From assembly GCF_029490015.1 (NCBI RefSeq), contig NZ_CP120468.1, positions 2,852,001 to 2,916,000 of the forward strand: a stretch of DNA of 64,000 nt, written 5' to 3'. The notes below the pieces were generated by a model that was not told the DNA's origin, searched no databases, and saw nothing but the letters and a program-made list of their open reading frames with translations. A program made the position numbers and the translations under genes. Shown here piece after piece: positions 34,680-45,049 of this stretch. This DNA is from Halobaculum limi (GTDB lineage Archaea > Halobacteriota > Halobacteria > Halobacteriales > Haloferacaceae). Every line of letters begins with the position of its first letter. The first letter of the stretch is position 1.

Positions 34680-34799
34680 TGTGCGTACAGAATCGGCTTA
34701 CGCCATAAAAGCGTTCGCTCGCGTCAGACGCTCGGCCTGCGCGTGGTCCGTGGTGGCAACGCCGGTACACGTAAGCCGAAGCCGACCGATCGTTCGGCT

Positions 34800-35099
34800 A
34801 TGAGGGTGCCGCCGGAGTTCCGCGACAGAGACGAGACCGAAGTCGCGGTGCTGGACGCCCTCGTCGGGCGTGCAGAAGACGGGATGACCGTACTGGAACT
34901 GCGGTCGGGCGTCGACGCGACGATCGACGAGGTGGAGCAAGCGCTCTCGTCGCTGAAGGCTGCCGGACTCATCGACGTGCAACAGGCGGACGGGCAGGTG
35001 CTGATCTATCCCAGCGACCGGGTCGTCCCCGACCCCAGCGACCACGTCGACGACGACCCCGGACTTCTCGACGTCATCCGGGACAGACTCGGTCTGTAG
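34800..35099 (+). CDS. Winged-helix regulator, DUF6432-like
   Basis: 99-residue small winged-helix protein: DETEVAVLDALVGRAEDGMTVLELRSGVD (helices 1-2), IDEVEQALSSLKAAGLI (recognition helix) and a VQQADGQVLIYPSDR wing. It matches haloarchaeal DUF6432-type putative regulators. The ATG at 34800 gives MRVPPEFRDRDE; the longer frame runs antisense through DUF7093 and is rejected. Targets unknown. Confidence 0.78.
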   Translation: MRVPPEFRDRDETEVAVLDALVGRAEDGMTVLELRSGVDATIDEVEQALSSLKAAGLIDVQQADGQVLIYPSDRVVPDPSDHVDDDPGLLDVIRDRLGL

Positions 35100-35192
35100 G
35101 CGGAACGCGTCGGGACCGGGCCTGGTTTTCCCGGAGTATCGCCGGCCACCGCATCCGGTCAGTTTTTGCCCGGCGCGGCTCTCTTCGCTGGT

Positions 35193-36296
35193 ATGAGTCT
35201 CGTCGCCGACGTTCACGCCGACCACGGTGCGACCTTCACCGAACGCGGCGGCCGAGAGGTCGTCGCAGACTACGGCCGCCCCGACAGCGCCGCCCGCGCC
35301 GTCCGCAACGTTGTCGGCGTCATCGAGATGGGCTACGGAATCGTCGTCGTCGAGGGCGACGACCGCGTCGAGTTCGTCGACAACGCCGTCACCAACCGCG
35401 TGCCGAGCACCGACGGCGAGGGCTGTTACGCCCTCTTGCTCGACCCACAGGGAGCCATCGAGACGGAACTGTTCGTGTACAATGCCGGCGAGCGCCTCCT
35501 CCTGTTCACGCCGCCGGACCGTGCGGAACCCCTCGTCGACGACTGGCAAGGGAAGGTATTCATCGACGACGTCGACATCCGTGATGCCAGCGCGGACTTC
35601 GGCGTGTTCGGCGTCCACGGGCCCACCTCGACCGAGAAGATTGCGTCGGTCCTCAACGGCGCAGGCTCGCCCGAACCGGGGCTAACGTTCGTCCGCGGAC
35701 GGATGAACGACGTGGGCGTCACGGTCATCGCGAGCGACGGACCGACCGGCGAGGAGGGGTACGAGGTCGTCTGTGCCGCCGAAGACGCCGAGCGCGTGTT
35801 CGACACGCTGCTCACGCGCGGCCTGAACGCCGCTCCGTTCGGCTACACGACCTGGGACATCCTCACCGCCGAAGCGGGGACGCCGCTGTTCGAGTCGGAA
35901 CTGGGCGGTCGCCTGCCGAACGTCGCGGGCGTCCGCTCGGCGGTCGACTTCGAGAAGGGCTGTTTCGTCGGGCAGGAGGTCGTCTCGAAGGTGGAAAACC
36001 GCGGTCGTCCGAGCAAGCGACTCACTGGTCTCCGACCCGAAACGCTGCCCGAATCAGGCGCTGCCGTGTTCGACGGCGACGCCTCCGTGGGCGAAGTGAC
36101 GCGGGCGGTCGACTCGCCGACTGTCGGCGGCCCCATCGCGCTCGCGTACCTCGACTTCGACGCGGACGCGACAGACCTCGCGGTTCGGGTAGACGGCGAC
36201 GAGGTCGCCGCCGAACGCGTGGAATTGCCGTTCGTCGAGGGGAGCGCGCGCTCCGGGCGGCTTCCGACGTACCCCGAGGCGACGGAGCAGACGTAA
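35193..36296 (+). CDS. YgfZ/GcvT-like folate-binding protein
   Basis: 367-residue member of the aminomethyltransferase/YgfZ family. The YgfZ signature KGCFVGQEVVSKVENRG is near residue 254. The N-terminal domain (LVADVHADHGATFTERGGREVVADYGR) and the GPTSTEKIASVLNGAG and GYEVVCAAEDAERVFD segments follow the family. YgfZ proteins assist Fe-S enzyme function using tetrahydrofolate; GcvT is the glycine cleavage aminomethyltransferase. No gcvH or gcvP is nearby, which favours a YgfZ-like role. Confidence 0.83.
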   Translation: MSLVADVHADHGATFTERGGREVVADYGRPDSAARAVRNVVGVIEMGYGIVVVEGDDRVEFVDNAVTNRVPSTDGEGCYALLLDPQGAIETELFVYNAGERLLLFTPPDRAEPLVDDWQGKVFIDDVDIRDASADFGVFGVHGPTSTEKIASVLNGAGSPEPGLTFVRGRMNDVGVTVIASDGPTGEEGYEVVCAAEDAERVFDTLLTRGLNAAPFGYTTWDILTAEAGTPLFESELGGRLPNVAGVRSAVDFEKGCFVGQEVVSKVENRGRPSKRLTGLRPETLPESGAAVFDGDASVGEVTRAVDSPTVGGPIALAYLDFDADATDLAVRVDGDEVAAERVELPFVEGSARSGRLPTYPEATEQT

Positions 36297-36348
36297 GCCG
36301 GACGGGTCGAACGGCGACGACGGGCCGGGCAGCGACCGTTGCCGTCGG

Positions 36349-37428
36349 CTACGAGAACAGTTTCTTCAGGTGTTCCCGGGAGAACAGCGAACTCGGTTCG
36401 TCCATGTGGACGCCGATCTCGCCCGAGAGCGCCCACAACCCCACCCGCTGGATCGGTTCGGGGAGCGAGTACGCTCGCCGGATCCAGTGACCGAGACGGA
36501 TCTCCGTCTGTAACTCCTCGCGCCAGCCCTCCTCGTAGCGCGGGAGCGTGTTCGGGTCCTGCGGGTCGATGACGTCGGCGGCGACGTCGGCCGCGCGCAT
36601 CCCGTAGAGGATGCCGCCGCCGGTGAACGGTTTCGTCTGTGCGGCGGAGTCGCCGAGCAGGAATCCCCGCGTCGCAGTCGTCCGCTCGGGCGGACCGATA
36701 GGGATCGCACCCGAGCAGAACCGATCCGTCTCCACGTCGTACTCATCGGTGAGTCGAGCGAACAACTCGTTCACCTCGTGGCCCGGCGGCGCGGCGAGGC
36801 CGTACTCGACGCCCGCATCGCCGCGAGGGATGCGCCACGCGAAGAAGCGCGGCGCGGTGAGGTGGACGTCGACGTAGTCACCGTGGTCGGGAGTGTCGTC
36901 GAACGCGAGGACGCCGTGGAGTTTCTCACCGGGTTCGGGGAGGTCGAGTTGGCGTCGGACCCGCGAGACGGGGCCGTCCGCACCGGCGACCATCCGTCCC
37001 TCGAACGTCCGTTCCTCACCGTCGACGCTCGCGGTCACCTCGACGTAGCCGGGGCGCTCCTCGACCGACGTGACGGTGTGTCCCTCGCGCACGTCCGCCC
37101 CGGCATCGCGGGCGGCGTCGGCGAGCGTCCGGTCGAGTTCGACGCGGTCGATGACGTTCGATATCTCCTCGCGCTTGTAGAAGCGACGCGACGGCGAGTC
37201 CGGACCCCCGACGTGGAAGTCCGCGCCGTACACGCGGTTCTGGAGCAGTCGCTCCTTGGCGTCGCCGGGGACGTACTCCCAGACGTCGGTCGAGACGTGC
37301 CCGGAGCAGGCCAACGGCTCCCCGACCGTCCCCTTCTCCAACGCGAGCACGTCGTAGTGGGCCTCGGCGGCCCGGCGAGCGAAGCGTGCGCCCGCCGGAC
37401 CGACGCCGACCACGACGAAGTCGTACAT
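36349..37428 (-). CDS. Geranylgeranyl reductase family FAD-dependent oxidoreductase
   Basis: 359-residue flavoprotein. The N-terminal FAD motif is VGVGPAGARFARRAAE, followed by ACSGHVSTDVWEYV, GADGPVSRVRRQL and the C-terminal FAD-binding GFLLGDSAAQTKPFTGGGILYGM. Family members saturate isoprenoid chains of archaeal lipids or quinones. Whether this copy acts on membrane lipids is inferred; haloarchaea carry several paralogues. A palindromic TATA element lies just upstream. Confidence 0.85.
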   Translation of the reverse strand: MYDFVVVGVGPAGARFARRAAEAHYDVLALEKGTVGEPLACSGHVSTDVWEYVPGDAKERLLQNRVYGADFHVGGPDSPSRRFYKREEISNVIDRVELDRTLADAARDAGADVREGHTVTSVEERPGYVEVTASVDGEERTFEGRMVAGADGPVSRVRRQLDLPEPGEKLHGVLAFDDTPDHGDYVDVHLTAPRFFAWRIPRGDAGVEYGLAAPPGHEVNELFARLTDEYDVETDRFCSGAIPIGPPERTTATRGFLLGDSAAQTKPFTGGGILYGMRAADVAADVIDPQDPNTLPRYEEGWREELQTEIRLGHWIRRAYSLPEPIQRVGLWALSGEIGVHMDEPSSLFSREHLKKLFS

Positions 37429-37449
37429 ACACCACGCTTCGTGTGGACG

Positions 37450-37461
37450 GAGATATATCTC
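37450..37461 (-). promoter_or_regulatory. Palindromic TATA element of the geranylgeranyl reductase gene
   Basis: The 12-bp perfect palindrome GAGATATATCTC lies 22-33 nt upstream of the minus-strand ATG at 37428, placing transcription at or near the start codon. Confidence 0.5.
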
Positions 37462-37660
37462 GTGGGTCGTGCTCGTGGGCTGTCAGGCGGTCTGCTCGCT
37501 TCCACACGCGCGACGGGCGACCGCACGCTCACGGCTCACACCGTTCGCATCGAGGCCTCCCTGCGGTCGACCTCACACCCGCAGACCGTCGCGCGGCAAC
37601 TCGTTACGTCACGGGGACGCTGGCCTCGTCATCGGGGATGAACCCTCGGGTGCGGCGACG

Positions 37661-38662
37661 CTACGGCAGGACTGCCAGCCCACGAGCAGTCTGGTCGTCG
37701 ACACGGTCTGGCCACGCAACGGCGACCTCCGACCACGAGTCACCGGCGTCCATCGTTCGATACAGCCCACGATTCGACAGTGCGTAGAACTCTCTGGCGT
37801 TCCCGGCCGCGAGTACCGGCCGGGTGACGCCCTCTCCAAGCGGGAGTCCGTTGCCGTCGAGTCGTTCCCAGTCCTCGTCGCCGTCCCGCCGGTACACGTA
37901 CGTCTCCGCACGCTCCGCGGTGTGTGCCTCGAACGCGCCCCGTGCCGCCGAGACGAGGACGCAGTCAGGGTCATCCTCGTCGACGGCGACGCTCCAGCAG
38001 TACGTCCGGTCCAGCCCCGACTGCGGATGGCTCCACGTCTCGCCGCCGTCGCGCGTCTCCGCGAAACCGTCGCCCGCGGCGCACCACGCCCGGCCGGGTG
38101 CGTCGGGATGGGTCACCATCGAGTGTGTGTCGCGCCGAGAGTCGGGAACGCGGTCTTCCCACGTCTCGCCGCGGTCGTGGGTGGTGACGAGCGCTCCGGC
38201 CTCGACGGCGACGTACCAGTGGTCGGGGTCGGAAGGGTCGGGTTCGATCCACCGCGCGTGGTGAGTGTGCGGGCGCGGCGGAAACGCCCACTCGTCGCTG
38301 GAGGGCAGGTCGACGAGGCCGTCGAGATGCGTCCACGTCTCGCCGCCGTCGGTCGAGCGGTAGACCCGCGAGGGTTCGGTGCCGACCCACACCTCCGCCG
38401 GGTCGTGCGGCGAGACGGCCGCTGACATTACGGCGTCTTGGTCGATGGCGTCCGCGCCGACCCGGTCGAACGAGTCGCCGCCGTCGGTCGAGCGCCACAG
38501 CCCCGACTCGAACGTCCCGACGAATACGCGGGCGGGTGTGTCGGGGTGGACGGCGACGCACTCGATCGAACGGCCGTCGAGCGATTCGGTGGTGGTAGCG
38601 GACTCGTCGTCGGGGTCGACGACGAGGAGGTGATCACGCATCGCGGCGTACACGGTGGTCAT
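37661..38662 (-). CDS. BNR/sialidase-like beta-propeller protein
   Basis: 333-residue protein with repeated Asp-box motifs: RSTDGGDSFDRV, RSTDGGETWTHL, TTHDRGETWEDR, ETRDGGETWSHP and RTMDAGDSWSEV. These repeats form YCF48/BNR-type beta-propellers. No signal peptide is seen, so it is probably cytoplasmic. The ATG giving MTTVYAAMRDHLL was chosen. No catalytic sialidase residues are apparent; the function is unknown. Confidence 0.82.
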   Translation of the reverse strand: MTTVYAAMRDHLLVVDPDDESATTTESLDGRSIECVAVHPDTPARVFVGTFESGLWRSTDGGDSFDRVGADAIDQDAVMSAAVSPHDPAEVWVGTEPSRVYRSTDGGETWTHLDGLVDLPSSDEWAFPPRPHTHHARWIEPDPSDPDHWYVAVEAGALVTTHDRGETWEDRVPDSRRDTHSMVTHPDAPGRAWCAAGDGFAETRDGGETWSHPQSGLDRTYCWSVAVDEDDPDCVLVSAARGAFEAHTAERAETYVYRRDGDEDWERLDGNGLPLGEGVTRPVLAAGNAREFYALSNRGLYRTMDAGDSWSEVAVAWPDRVDDQTARGLAVLP

Positions 38663-38728
38663 ACCTCGTCGTTCGCGTCGAACTGTCAAAAATCGGGCGC
38701 GTGGATGCGGTACAGTCGGCCGGGCCGG

Positions 38729-41700
38729 TCAGTCGTCGGTCGCCGGGACTTCGACCGCGTCGCCCTCACCGTCGTCATCGCCGTCGTCGCTCGACCCCTC
38801 CAGTTCGGGCAGACGACGGTCGCTACGGGGTCCCTCGACGTCCACTTTCGGGAGATAATCGCGGAGGTAGCGACCCGTGTGGGAGTCGTCGACCCGTGCT
38901 ACTTCCTCGGGTGATCCCTCGGCGACGACTTCGCCGCCGCCCTCGCCGCCCTCGGGACCGAGGTCAACGATGTGGTCGGCGTTCTTCACCAAGTCGAGTT
39001 CGTGTTCGATGACGACGACCGTGTTCCCCTTGTCGGTGAGACGGTGGAGCACGTCGATGAGTTTCCGCTCGTCGGCCTTGTGGAGGCCCGTCGTCGGTTC
39101 ATCGAGGAGGTACAGCGTGTCGCCTGCGTCCTTCTTCCCGAGTTCCTCGGCGAGTTTCACGCGCTGGGCCTCCCCGCCCGACAGCGTCGTCGACGGCTGA
39201 CCCAGTTGCATGTAGTCGAGGCCGACATCTTTCAGGAGACCGAGGCGACGTTCCAGCCCCGAGTGGGACTCGAAGAAGTCGTACGCCTCGCCGACGCTCA
39301 TGTCGAGGACGTCCGCGATGGTCTTGCCCTTGTACGTCACGTCGAGCGTCTCGTCGTTGTAGCGGGCGCCGTCACACTCCTCGCAGGGGACGTGGACGTC
39401 CGACAGGAAGTTCATCTCGATCTTGACGGTGCCTTGCCCGCCGCACTCCTCACAGCGGCCGCCCTTCACGTTGAACGAGAAGCGACCCTTGTCGTAGCCG
39501 CGCTGGTTGGCGAGTTTCGTCTCCGCGAACAGTTCGCGGATGTAGTCGAAGACGTCGGTGTAGGTGGCGGGGTTCGACCGGGGCGTGCGACCGATGGGTG
39601 ACTGGTCGATGAGGCGGACGCCCTCGATGTTCTCCATCCCGGTGATGCGGTCGTGCTCGCCGGGGTCGACCTCGGTGTTGTCGTTCATCTCGCGGGCGAG
39701 GCCCTTGTAGAGCACGTCGTGCATCAGCGTCGACTTGCCCGACCCCGAGACGCCGGTGATGGCGGTGAACTGTCCGACGGGAATATTCACGTCGACGTCT
39801 TTGAGATTGTGCTGTCGCGCGCCCTCGATGGTGAGTGCGGCGTCGCTTCCGCGGCGCGTCTCGGGGACTGCGACCACCTCACGGCCGGCGAGGAAGTCGC
39901 CCGTGACCGACTCCTCGGTGGCGATGATGTCGTCGTAGTCGCCCTGCGCGACGACCTCGCCGCCGAGTTTGCCCGGTCCGGGCCCCATATCGATGACGTT
40001 GTCCGCGCGGCGCATCGTCGCCTCGTCGTGTTCGACGACGAGAAGCGTGTTACCGAGGTCACGAAGCCCCTCCAGCGTGTCGAGGAGGCGGTCGTTGTCG
40101 CGTTGGTGGAGGCCGATACTCGGCTCGTCGAGGACGTACAACACCCCAACCAACCCGGAGCCGACCTGCGTCGCCAGGCGGATTCGCTGGCTCTCGCCGC
40201 CCGAGAGCGTGGACGCCTCGCGGTCAAGGGTGAGGTACTCCAGGCCAACCTCCTCCATGAAGCCGAGACGCGCGCGAATCTCCTTGAGAATCTCCTCGGC
40301 GATGGTCCGCTCTCGCTCGGTGAGCGTCTCCTCCATCCCCTCGAAGTGGGCGAGGGCGTCGCCGATCGACAGCTGATTGACTTCGGTGATGGCGGTGCCG
40401 TCGACGTACACCGACCGCGACTGCGGTTTCAGGCGCGTCCCCTCACACGCGGGGCAGGTGGTGACGGCCATGAACTCCTCGATGTGTTCGCGCGTGCGGT
40501 CGGAGTCCGTCTCGACGTGGCGGCGTTCGAGGTTCGGGATGACGCCCTCGAACCGCTGGGTCTTGCGGCGGACACCGTTTCGCGTCTGCTGTTCGAACTC
40601 CACCTGTCGGTCGGTGCCGTAGAGGAACTGCCGTCGCTCGGACTCGGACAACTCCTCGAACGGCGTCTCGACGTCAACGCCGAAGTGCTCGGCGACGTTG
40701 TCGAGGCGTGTGCGGTAGTACGAGCGGTTGTAACTCCACGGCTCGAACACGTGTTTGATCGGCTTCGACGGGTCCGTGACGACCAGGTCTTCGTCGACCT
40801 CCTTCGTCGACCCGATGCCCTCACACTCGGGACAGGCGCCGTGCGGGGAGTTGAACGAGAACGACCGCGTCTCTATCTCCGAGAAGTCGATGCCGCAGTG
40901 GTTGCACGCAAGATCCTCGGAGAACTCGACGACGAGGCGGTCGTCGCCCTCGCCGGCGAGGTCGCCGGTCGAGCGCGAACGGTTGCCGCCCAAGTCGGTG
41001 TCGGCGGGCGGGTCGGGGAGGATGACCTTCAGGACGCCGCTGGCCTCCTCGAGCGCTGTCTCCACGGAGTCGGTGATGCGCGAGCGGTCCTCCTCGCGCA
41101 CCTTCACGCGGTCGACGATGACGTCGACGGTGTGGTCGTAGTTCTCGTCCAGATCCGGCCGGTCAAGCGAGAGGTCGTACTGCTCGCCGTCGACCTCGAC
41201 GCGCGAGTAGCCGTCGGCGACCAGTTCGTCGAACAGGTCCTCGAACGCGCCCTTCTGGTCGCGGACGACGGGCGCGGCGATCATCGCGCGGGTGCCTTCG
41301 GGCAACTCGAACACGCGTCGGACCATCTGTTGGGCCGACTGCTCGCCCACCTCGCGGCCGCACTCGGGACAGTGCGGGTGGCCGACGCGGGCGTACAGCA
41401 GGCGCAAGTAGTCGTGCAGTTCCGTGACCGTCCCCACGGTCGAGCGGGGGTTGTTGGCGGCGTTCTTCTGGTCGATGGAGATGGCTGGCGAGAGCCCTTC
41501 GACGCTCTCGACTTGCGGCTTGTCCATCTGCCCGAGGAAGTTGCGGGCGTACGCCGACAGCGACTCGATGTAGCGACGCTGCCCCTCGGCGTAGACGGTG
41601 TCGAACGCCAGCGACGACTTGCCCGACCCCGACAGGCCGGTGACGACGTTGAACTGCTCTCGAGGAATCTCCACGTCGAGGTCCTTGAGGTTGTTCTCCT

Positions 41701-41734
41701 CGGCGCCGCGGACCTCGATGAACTCCTTGGGCAC
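38729..41734 (-). CDS. uvrA: Excinuclease ABC subunit A
   Basis: 1001-residue UvrA, the damage-sensing ATPase of nucleotide excision repair. Two ABC modules are seen, with Walker [12 protein letters not shown] and [11 protein letters not shown] and signatures LSGGESQR and LSGGEAQR. Zinc-binding Cys pairs appear in [14 protein letters not shown] and [18 protein letters not shown] start. The bacterial-type UvrABC system is common in haloarchaea; uvrB and uvrC are not in the window. An acidic tail is added at the C-terminus. Confidence 0.97.
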   Translation of the reverse strand: MPKEFIEVRGAEENNLKDLDVEIPREQFNVVTGLSGSGKSSLAFDTVYAEGQRRYIESLSAYARNFLGQMDKPQVESVEGLSPAISIDQKNAANNPRSTVGTVTELHDYLRLLYARVGHPHCPECGREVGEQSAQQMVRRVFELPEGTRAMIAAPVVRDQKGAFEDLFDELVADGYSRVEVDGEQYDLSLDRPDLDENYDHTVDVIVDRVKVREEDRSRITDSVETALEEASGVLKVILPDPPADTDLGGNRSRSTGDLAGEGDDRLVVEFSEDLACNHCGIDFSEIETRSFSFNSPHGACPECEGIGSTKEVDEDLVVTDPSKPIKHVFEPWSYNRSYYRTRLDNVAEHFGVDVETPFEELSESERRQFLYGTDRQVEFEQQTRNGVRRKTQRFEGVIPNLERRHVETDSDRTREHIEEFMAVTTCPACEGTRLKPQSRSVYVDGTAITEVNQLSIGDALAHFEGMEETLTERERTIAEEILKEIRARLGFMEEVGLEYLTLDREASTLSGGESQRIRLATQVGSGLVGVLYVLDEPSIGLHQRDNDRLLDTLEGLRDLGNTLLVVEHDEATMRRADNVIDMGPGPGKLGGEVVAQGDYDDIIATEESVTGDFLAGREVVAVPETRRGSDAALTIEGARQHNLKDVDVNIPVGQFTAITGVSGSGKSTLMHDVLYKGLAREMNDNTEVDPGEHDRITGMENIEGVRLIDQSPIGRTPRSNPATYTDVFDYIRELFAETKLANQRGYDKGRFSFNVKGGRCEECGGQGTVKIEMNFLSDVHVPCEECDGARYNDETLDVTYKGKTIADVLDMSVGEAYDFFESHSGLERRLGLLKDVGLDYMQLGQPSTTLSGGEAQRVKLAEELGKKDAGDTLYLLDEPTTGLHKADERKLIDVLHRLTDKGNTVVVIEHELDLVKNADHIVDLGPEGGEGGGEVVAEGSPEEVARVDDSHTGRYLRDYLPKVDVEGPRSDRRLPELEGSSDDGDDDGEGDAVEVPATDD

Positions 41735-41970
41735 TACGCGTCACCTCCCGTTCGGGGGGCGGTTCGGTGACGCACGGCTCCTGTACTCATTACGAATCGC
41801 CTGGGGTCGGAGCCACTTAACGGGCGCGTCATCGGCGCTCCCCCACGAGCCCTCAAATACGATGCCGCGGCCAACGCCCCCGTGACCTGAACGACGCCGT
41901 CGACGGGACGCGGGTGTGCGATCCGCCGTCGACGACGCGGGGAGCGACTGCTCCGAGCTTGGATCGCCTG

Positions 41971-42294
41971 TCAGCCCACCACGCCACGGACGAGTCCGCC
42001 GACCGCGCCGCCGACCACCGCGACGGCGACCGCGACGCCGAGCGGTGCCGGCATCGCCGACGCTGTCGCGGTTGCAGCGGGTCCCGCGAGCACCAGTCCG
42101 AAAGCCATCACCGCGAGCGTCAACACGCCGAACACGACGCCGACGAGGACACCGCGCCCCAGCGACCGCTGTGGGAGCGCCACCAGCGCCGCACCCGCAA
42201 TGAGTCCGACCCAATGCACGGACGCGAGGCCGAGACCCGCGATCACGGCCAGCGCTGTCGCCGCCCACCGCGACCGCCTGTCGACACCCGTCAT
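41971..42294 (-). CDS. Small membrane protein coupled to the penicillin acylase gene
   Basis: 107-residue protein with four hydrophobic segments (ATALAVIAGLGLASVHWVGLIAGAALVALPQ and the C-terminal VAVAVAVVGGAVGGLV region). Its ATG overlaps the stop of the upstream acylase by 4 nt (ATGA), so they are likely co-translated. No family recognised. Confidence 0.65.
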   Translation of the reverse strand: MTGVDRRSRWAATALAVIAGLGLASVHWVGLIAGAALVALPQRSLGRGVLVGVVFGVLTLAVMAFGLVLAGPAATATASAMPAPLGVAVAVAVVGGAVGGLVRGVVG

Positions 42295-44732
42295 TCGCCG
42301 TCACCTCCGGCGAACCGCACGGTAAACTCGCCGCGCATCCCCCGGTTCATCGGCTTGAACTCGCCGTTCGCCCAGCGGCGCAACTGGTCGTCGTACGACT
42401 CGGCGTACGCGTTGCCGTCGTTGCCGCCGGGGAGGATGCACTGCGAGGGCGTGTCGTTCTGCGGGCACACCTGCCGCCAACTGCTCCCCGCGCCGGACTC
42501 GACACGGAAGTTGAACAGCGTCGCCGCCGACCCGTCGGTCGGATACCGCGGGTAGTTGAGGAACGACTGGTCGAACGGGTGGTCGATCCGCGTCCGATTG
42601 TAGTCGCCGTACGTCTCCCAGCCCTCGCTGTCGACGCGGGCGAGTGCCTTCTCGAAGGCGTCGGCGGCTGCCACCGCCCGCGACCCGTCGAACCACTCGT
42701 CGCCGAGCGTCGCGAGTACCCACTGGGTCGGCGCGTACGCGGCGGCGTCGCGGCGGTCGTCCAACTCACCGAGGGCGTCGGCGACGAACCGGCCCTCGTA
42801 GGCGTCGAGGAAGTGGACGAACAGCAGCGGCGCACGGGCGTCCCGCACCGCCTCGCCGTCCCAGTCGAGGACACGATCGAGTTCGGTGCGAGCGTCACCC
42901 GACAGTTCGCTGCGGGCTTCCTCCAAGACTGGTCGGAAGTGTTCGAGGCGCACGTCGCGCACGTCTCGCTGGAGGTCACGGAGGTCGGCCGCGGTCACGT
43001 CGCCGCGGTCGACGAGTGCGTCGAGACGGTCCCACAGCCGGATGCCGCGGAACGGCTCGCTGTAGTCCTCTGCGAGGTAGTACGGGTACTGCTCGTCGTC
43101 GACGATCCGTTGGTTCGCCGTCCCAACGTAGTCGGGGTCGTCAACGTGCGGCATCTCCTCGAAGGGGATGAACCCCTCCCACGACGACTCGCCGTACGGC
43201 GTGTAGCCGGCCCACTCGCCCTCACGGGCAGACCCATCGAACACCCGGTCGCCACGGACGGCCTCGCCGTCCGTGCGTCGAATCGGCACCTTCCCGGTGA
43301 CGCGGTAGCGAACCTCGCCGTCGCGGTCGGCGTAGACGAAACACTGCGTCGGTTCGTCGAACCGCTCCAGCGCCGCATCTGCGTCGTCGGCCCCACGCGA
43401 ACGGTTCAAGTCGAGAATGGCGTTCGTCGTCCCCGTCGCCGACAGGCCCGTCCACGCGACGCCGAGTTCCGAGCGGAACGAGTCGCCACCGGAGTTCGCG
43501 TCGAGAACCGCACCGTGCGCGGACTTCTTTACCTCGACCTCGCGGTCGGGCGCGCCCGCGACATCGATGGTCTGTGTCTCCACCTCGAACGAGCGCCAGC
43601 GGTCGCCGTAGCGGTACTCCGAGCCGTCGTTGCGCGTCTCGTACTCGTAGAAGTCGATGACGTCGCAACCGGCGTTCGTGAAGCCCCACGCGCCGCGGTC
43701 GTTCTCGCCGATGACGACGAACGGAACGCCCGGGAACGTCACGCCGCGCACCTGATAGTCGGGGTGGCGAAGCACCTGTTCGTACCACACCGGCGGCGCC
43801 ATCAGCGATAGGTGCGGGTCGTTCGCCATCACGGGGTCGCCGCTCGCGGTGTGGTCGCCGGAGACGGCCCACGAGTTCGATCCGGCCCACTCGGGCGGTT
43901 CGACGCCCGAGAGCCATCGGTCGAGCGCCGGGTCGGTCGCTACCGACGCCGAACTCCCGTCGTCGCCGCTCTGGCGGGGCGGGCGGGCGGCCGACCCGTC
44001 GGGCACCGGCCAGTCGTCGGTCGCGCCGTCGTGACCCAAGATGGCGGCGTCGTGACCGAGGCGGTTCGGGAGAATGGTCTCGGCCGCGTCCGCGCCCAGT
44101 TCTGCGCGGAGCGTCTCCTTCCGGAGCGTACGGAAACTGCCGGTGAGCCCCCAGGATATCTGTTTCTCCGCGAGCATCACGTCGGCGGGCGTCCACGGGT
44201 CGGGGTCGTAGTCGAGAAGTTCGAACTCCAGCGGGCGAGGCAGATCGGCCCGTGCCCGGTTCACGCCCTCACAGTACGCCTTGACGAGGGGACCAGCCTC
44301 GGTGTCTCGCACCTGTTCCCACGTTGCGTCGGCCGCGGCCGCGAAGTCCATCTTCGTGTGGAAGCGGTCGGACGCGAGCGTCGCCTCACCCACGACCTCC
44401 GAGAGTTCTCCACGCATCACTCGTCGCTGGAGGTCCATCTGGAACAGTCGGTCTGCGCCCTGCGCGTAGCCGACCGCGAACGACAGTGCTTCCTCGTCGT
44501 CCGCTTCGATTCGAGGGACTGCCTCGTCGTCGTATCGGAGCGCCGCCTCGCCGTGGTCGCTGGTCACTCGCTGGGGTGGATCGTCGTCTGCCGCACGCCA
44601 CGCGCCGCCCGACAGCGGGGCGAACGCAGAGAGGTAGCCGCGAACCGGTGCGAGGAAGCCGCCAGCGGCCGCGCCCCCGGCCACGGCCGCGAGCAGTCCT
44701 CGCCGTGTGAAATCGCCTGAACGTTCGGTCAC
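42291..44732 (-). CDS. Penicillin acylase family (Ntn) amidohydrolase
   Basis: 813-residue Ntn-hydrolase of the penicillin/acyl-homoserine-lactone acylase family, normally made as a precursor that self-cleaves before the catalytic Ser. That Ser is in GSNSWAVSGDHTASGDPVMA, near residue 285, with the preceding Gly for cleavage. The N-terminus (DFTRRGLLAAVAGGAAAGGF) is a Tat-type signal or anchor. GTG start. Natural substrates could be N-acyl amino acids, AHL-like signals or other amides; the class does not reveal this. Confidence 0.88.
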   Translation of the reverse strand: MTERSGDFTRRGLLAAVAGGAAAGGFLAPVRGYLSAFAPLSGGAWRAADDDPPQRVTSDHGEAALRYDDEAVPRIEADDEEALSFAVGYAQGADRLFQMDLQRRVMRGELSEVVGEATLASDRFHTKMDFAAAADATWEQVRDTEAGPLVKAYCEGVNRARADLPRPLEFELLDYDPDPWTPADVMLAEKQISWGLTGSFRTLRKETLRAELGADAAETILPNRLGHDAAILGHDGATDDWPVPDGSAARPPRQSGDDGSSASVATDPALDRWLSGVEPPEWAGSNSWAVSGDHTASGDPVMANDPHLSLMAPPVWYEQVLRHPDYQVRGVTFPGVPFVVIGENDRGAWGFTNAGCDVIDFYEYETRNDGSEYRYGDRWRSFEVETQTIDVAGAPDREVEVKKSAHGAVLDANSGGDSFRSELGVAWTGLSATGTTNAILDLNRSRGADDADAALERFDEPTQCFVYADRDGEVRYRVTGKVPIRRTDGEAVRGDRVFDGSAREGEWAGYTPYGESSWEGFIPFEEMPHVDDPDYVGTANQRIVDDEQYPYYLAEDYSEPFRGIRLWDRLDALVDRGDVTAADLRDLQRDVRDVRLEHFRPVLEEARSELSGDARTELDRVLDWDGEAVRDARAPLLFVHFLDAYEGRFVADALGELDDRRDAAAYAPTQWVLATLGDEWFDGSRAVAAADAFEKALARVDSEGWETYGDYNRTRIDHPFDQSFLNYPRYPTDGSAATLFNFRVESGAGSSWRQVCPQNDTPSQCILPGGNDGNAYAESYDDQLRRWANGEFKPMNRGMRGEFTVRFAGGDGE

Positions 44733-44813
44733 ACGAACGGACTGGACCGTGATGTCATAAGCCTACAGATGCGGAAAGATTCATACGTGTGGGGGTTGTT
44801 GTCACGGTTGTCA

Positions 44814-44993
44814 ATGCCAGACACGAAGCGCGGACGTGAACGTCAGGGTCGGAAGAAGCGCGAACAACTGGAAGCGCAACTCGCCGAACAGGAGGTGGAT
44901 ACGCTCGACGCAGACGACGACACGCTTCCGGAGTATCCGCCCGACGACACCGGATCCGACCTGTTGTCCGCGCCGCCGCAGGAAGCGGAGTAG
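44814..44993 (+). CDS. Small charged haloarchaeal protein (59 aa)
   Basis: 59-residue protein with a basic half (MPDTKRGRERQGRKKREQLE) and an acidic half (VDTLDADDDTLPEYPPDD). A helical segment links them. No family function known. The ATG giving MPDTKRG was preferred over an upstream ATG at 44769 that lies in the promoter-like AT-rich gap. Confidence 0.55.
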   Translation: MPDTKRGRERQGRKKREQLEAQLAEQEVDTLDADDDTLPEYPPDDTGSDLLSAPPQEAE

Positions 44994-45049
44994 CTCCCGG
45001 CTGGCGCGAAGAGCCGTCTTTTTGCCACGTCGCCGTCAACACGGCGTCG

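Noticed and set aside
39653-41770. 705-aa ORF antisense to uvrA, and the 614-aa ORF antisense to the thermosome at 45632-47476
   Set aside because: Same shadow effect; residue composition is Val/Arg/Leu/Asp mirror-like with no domains.
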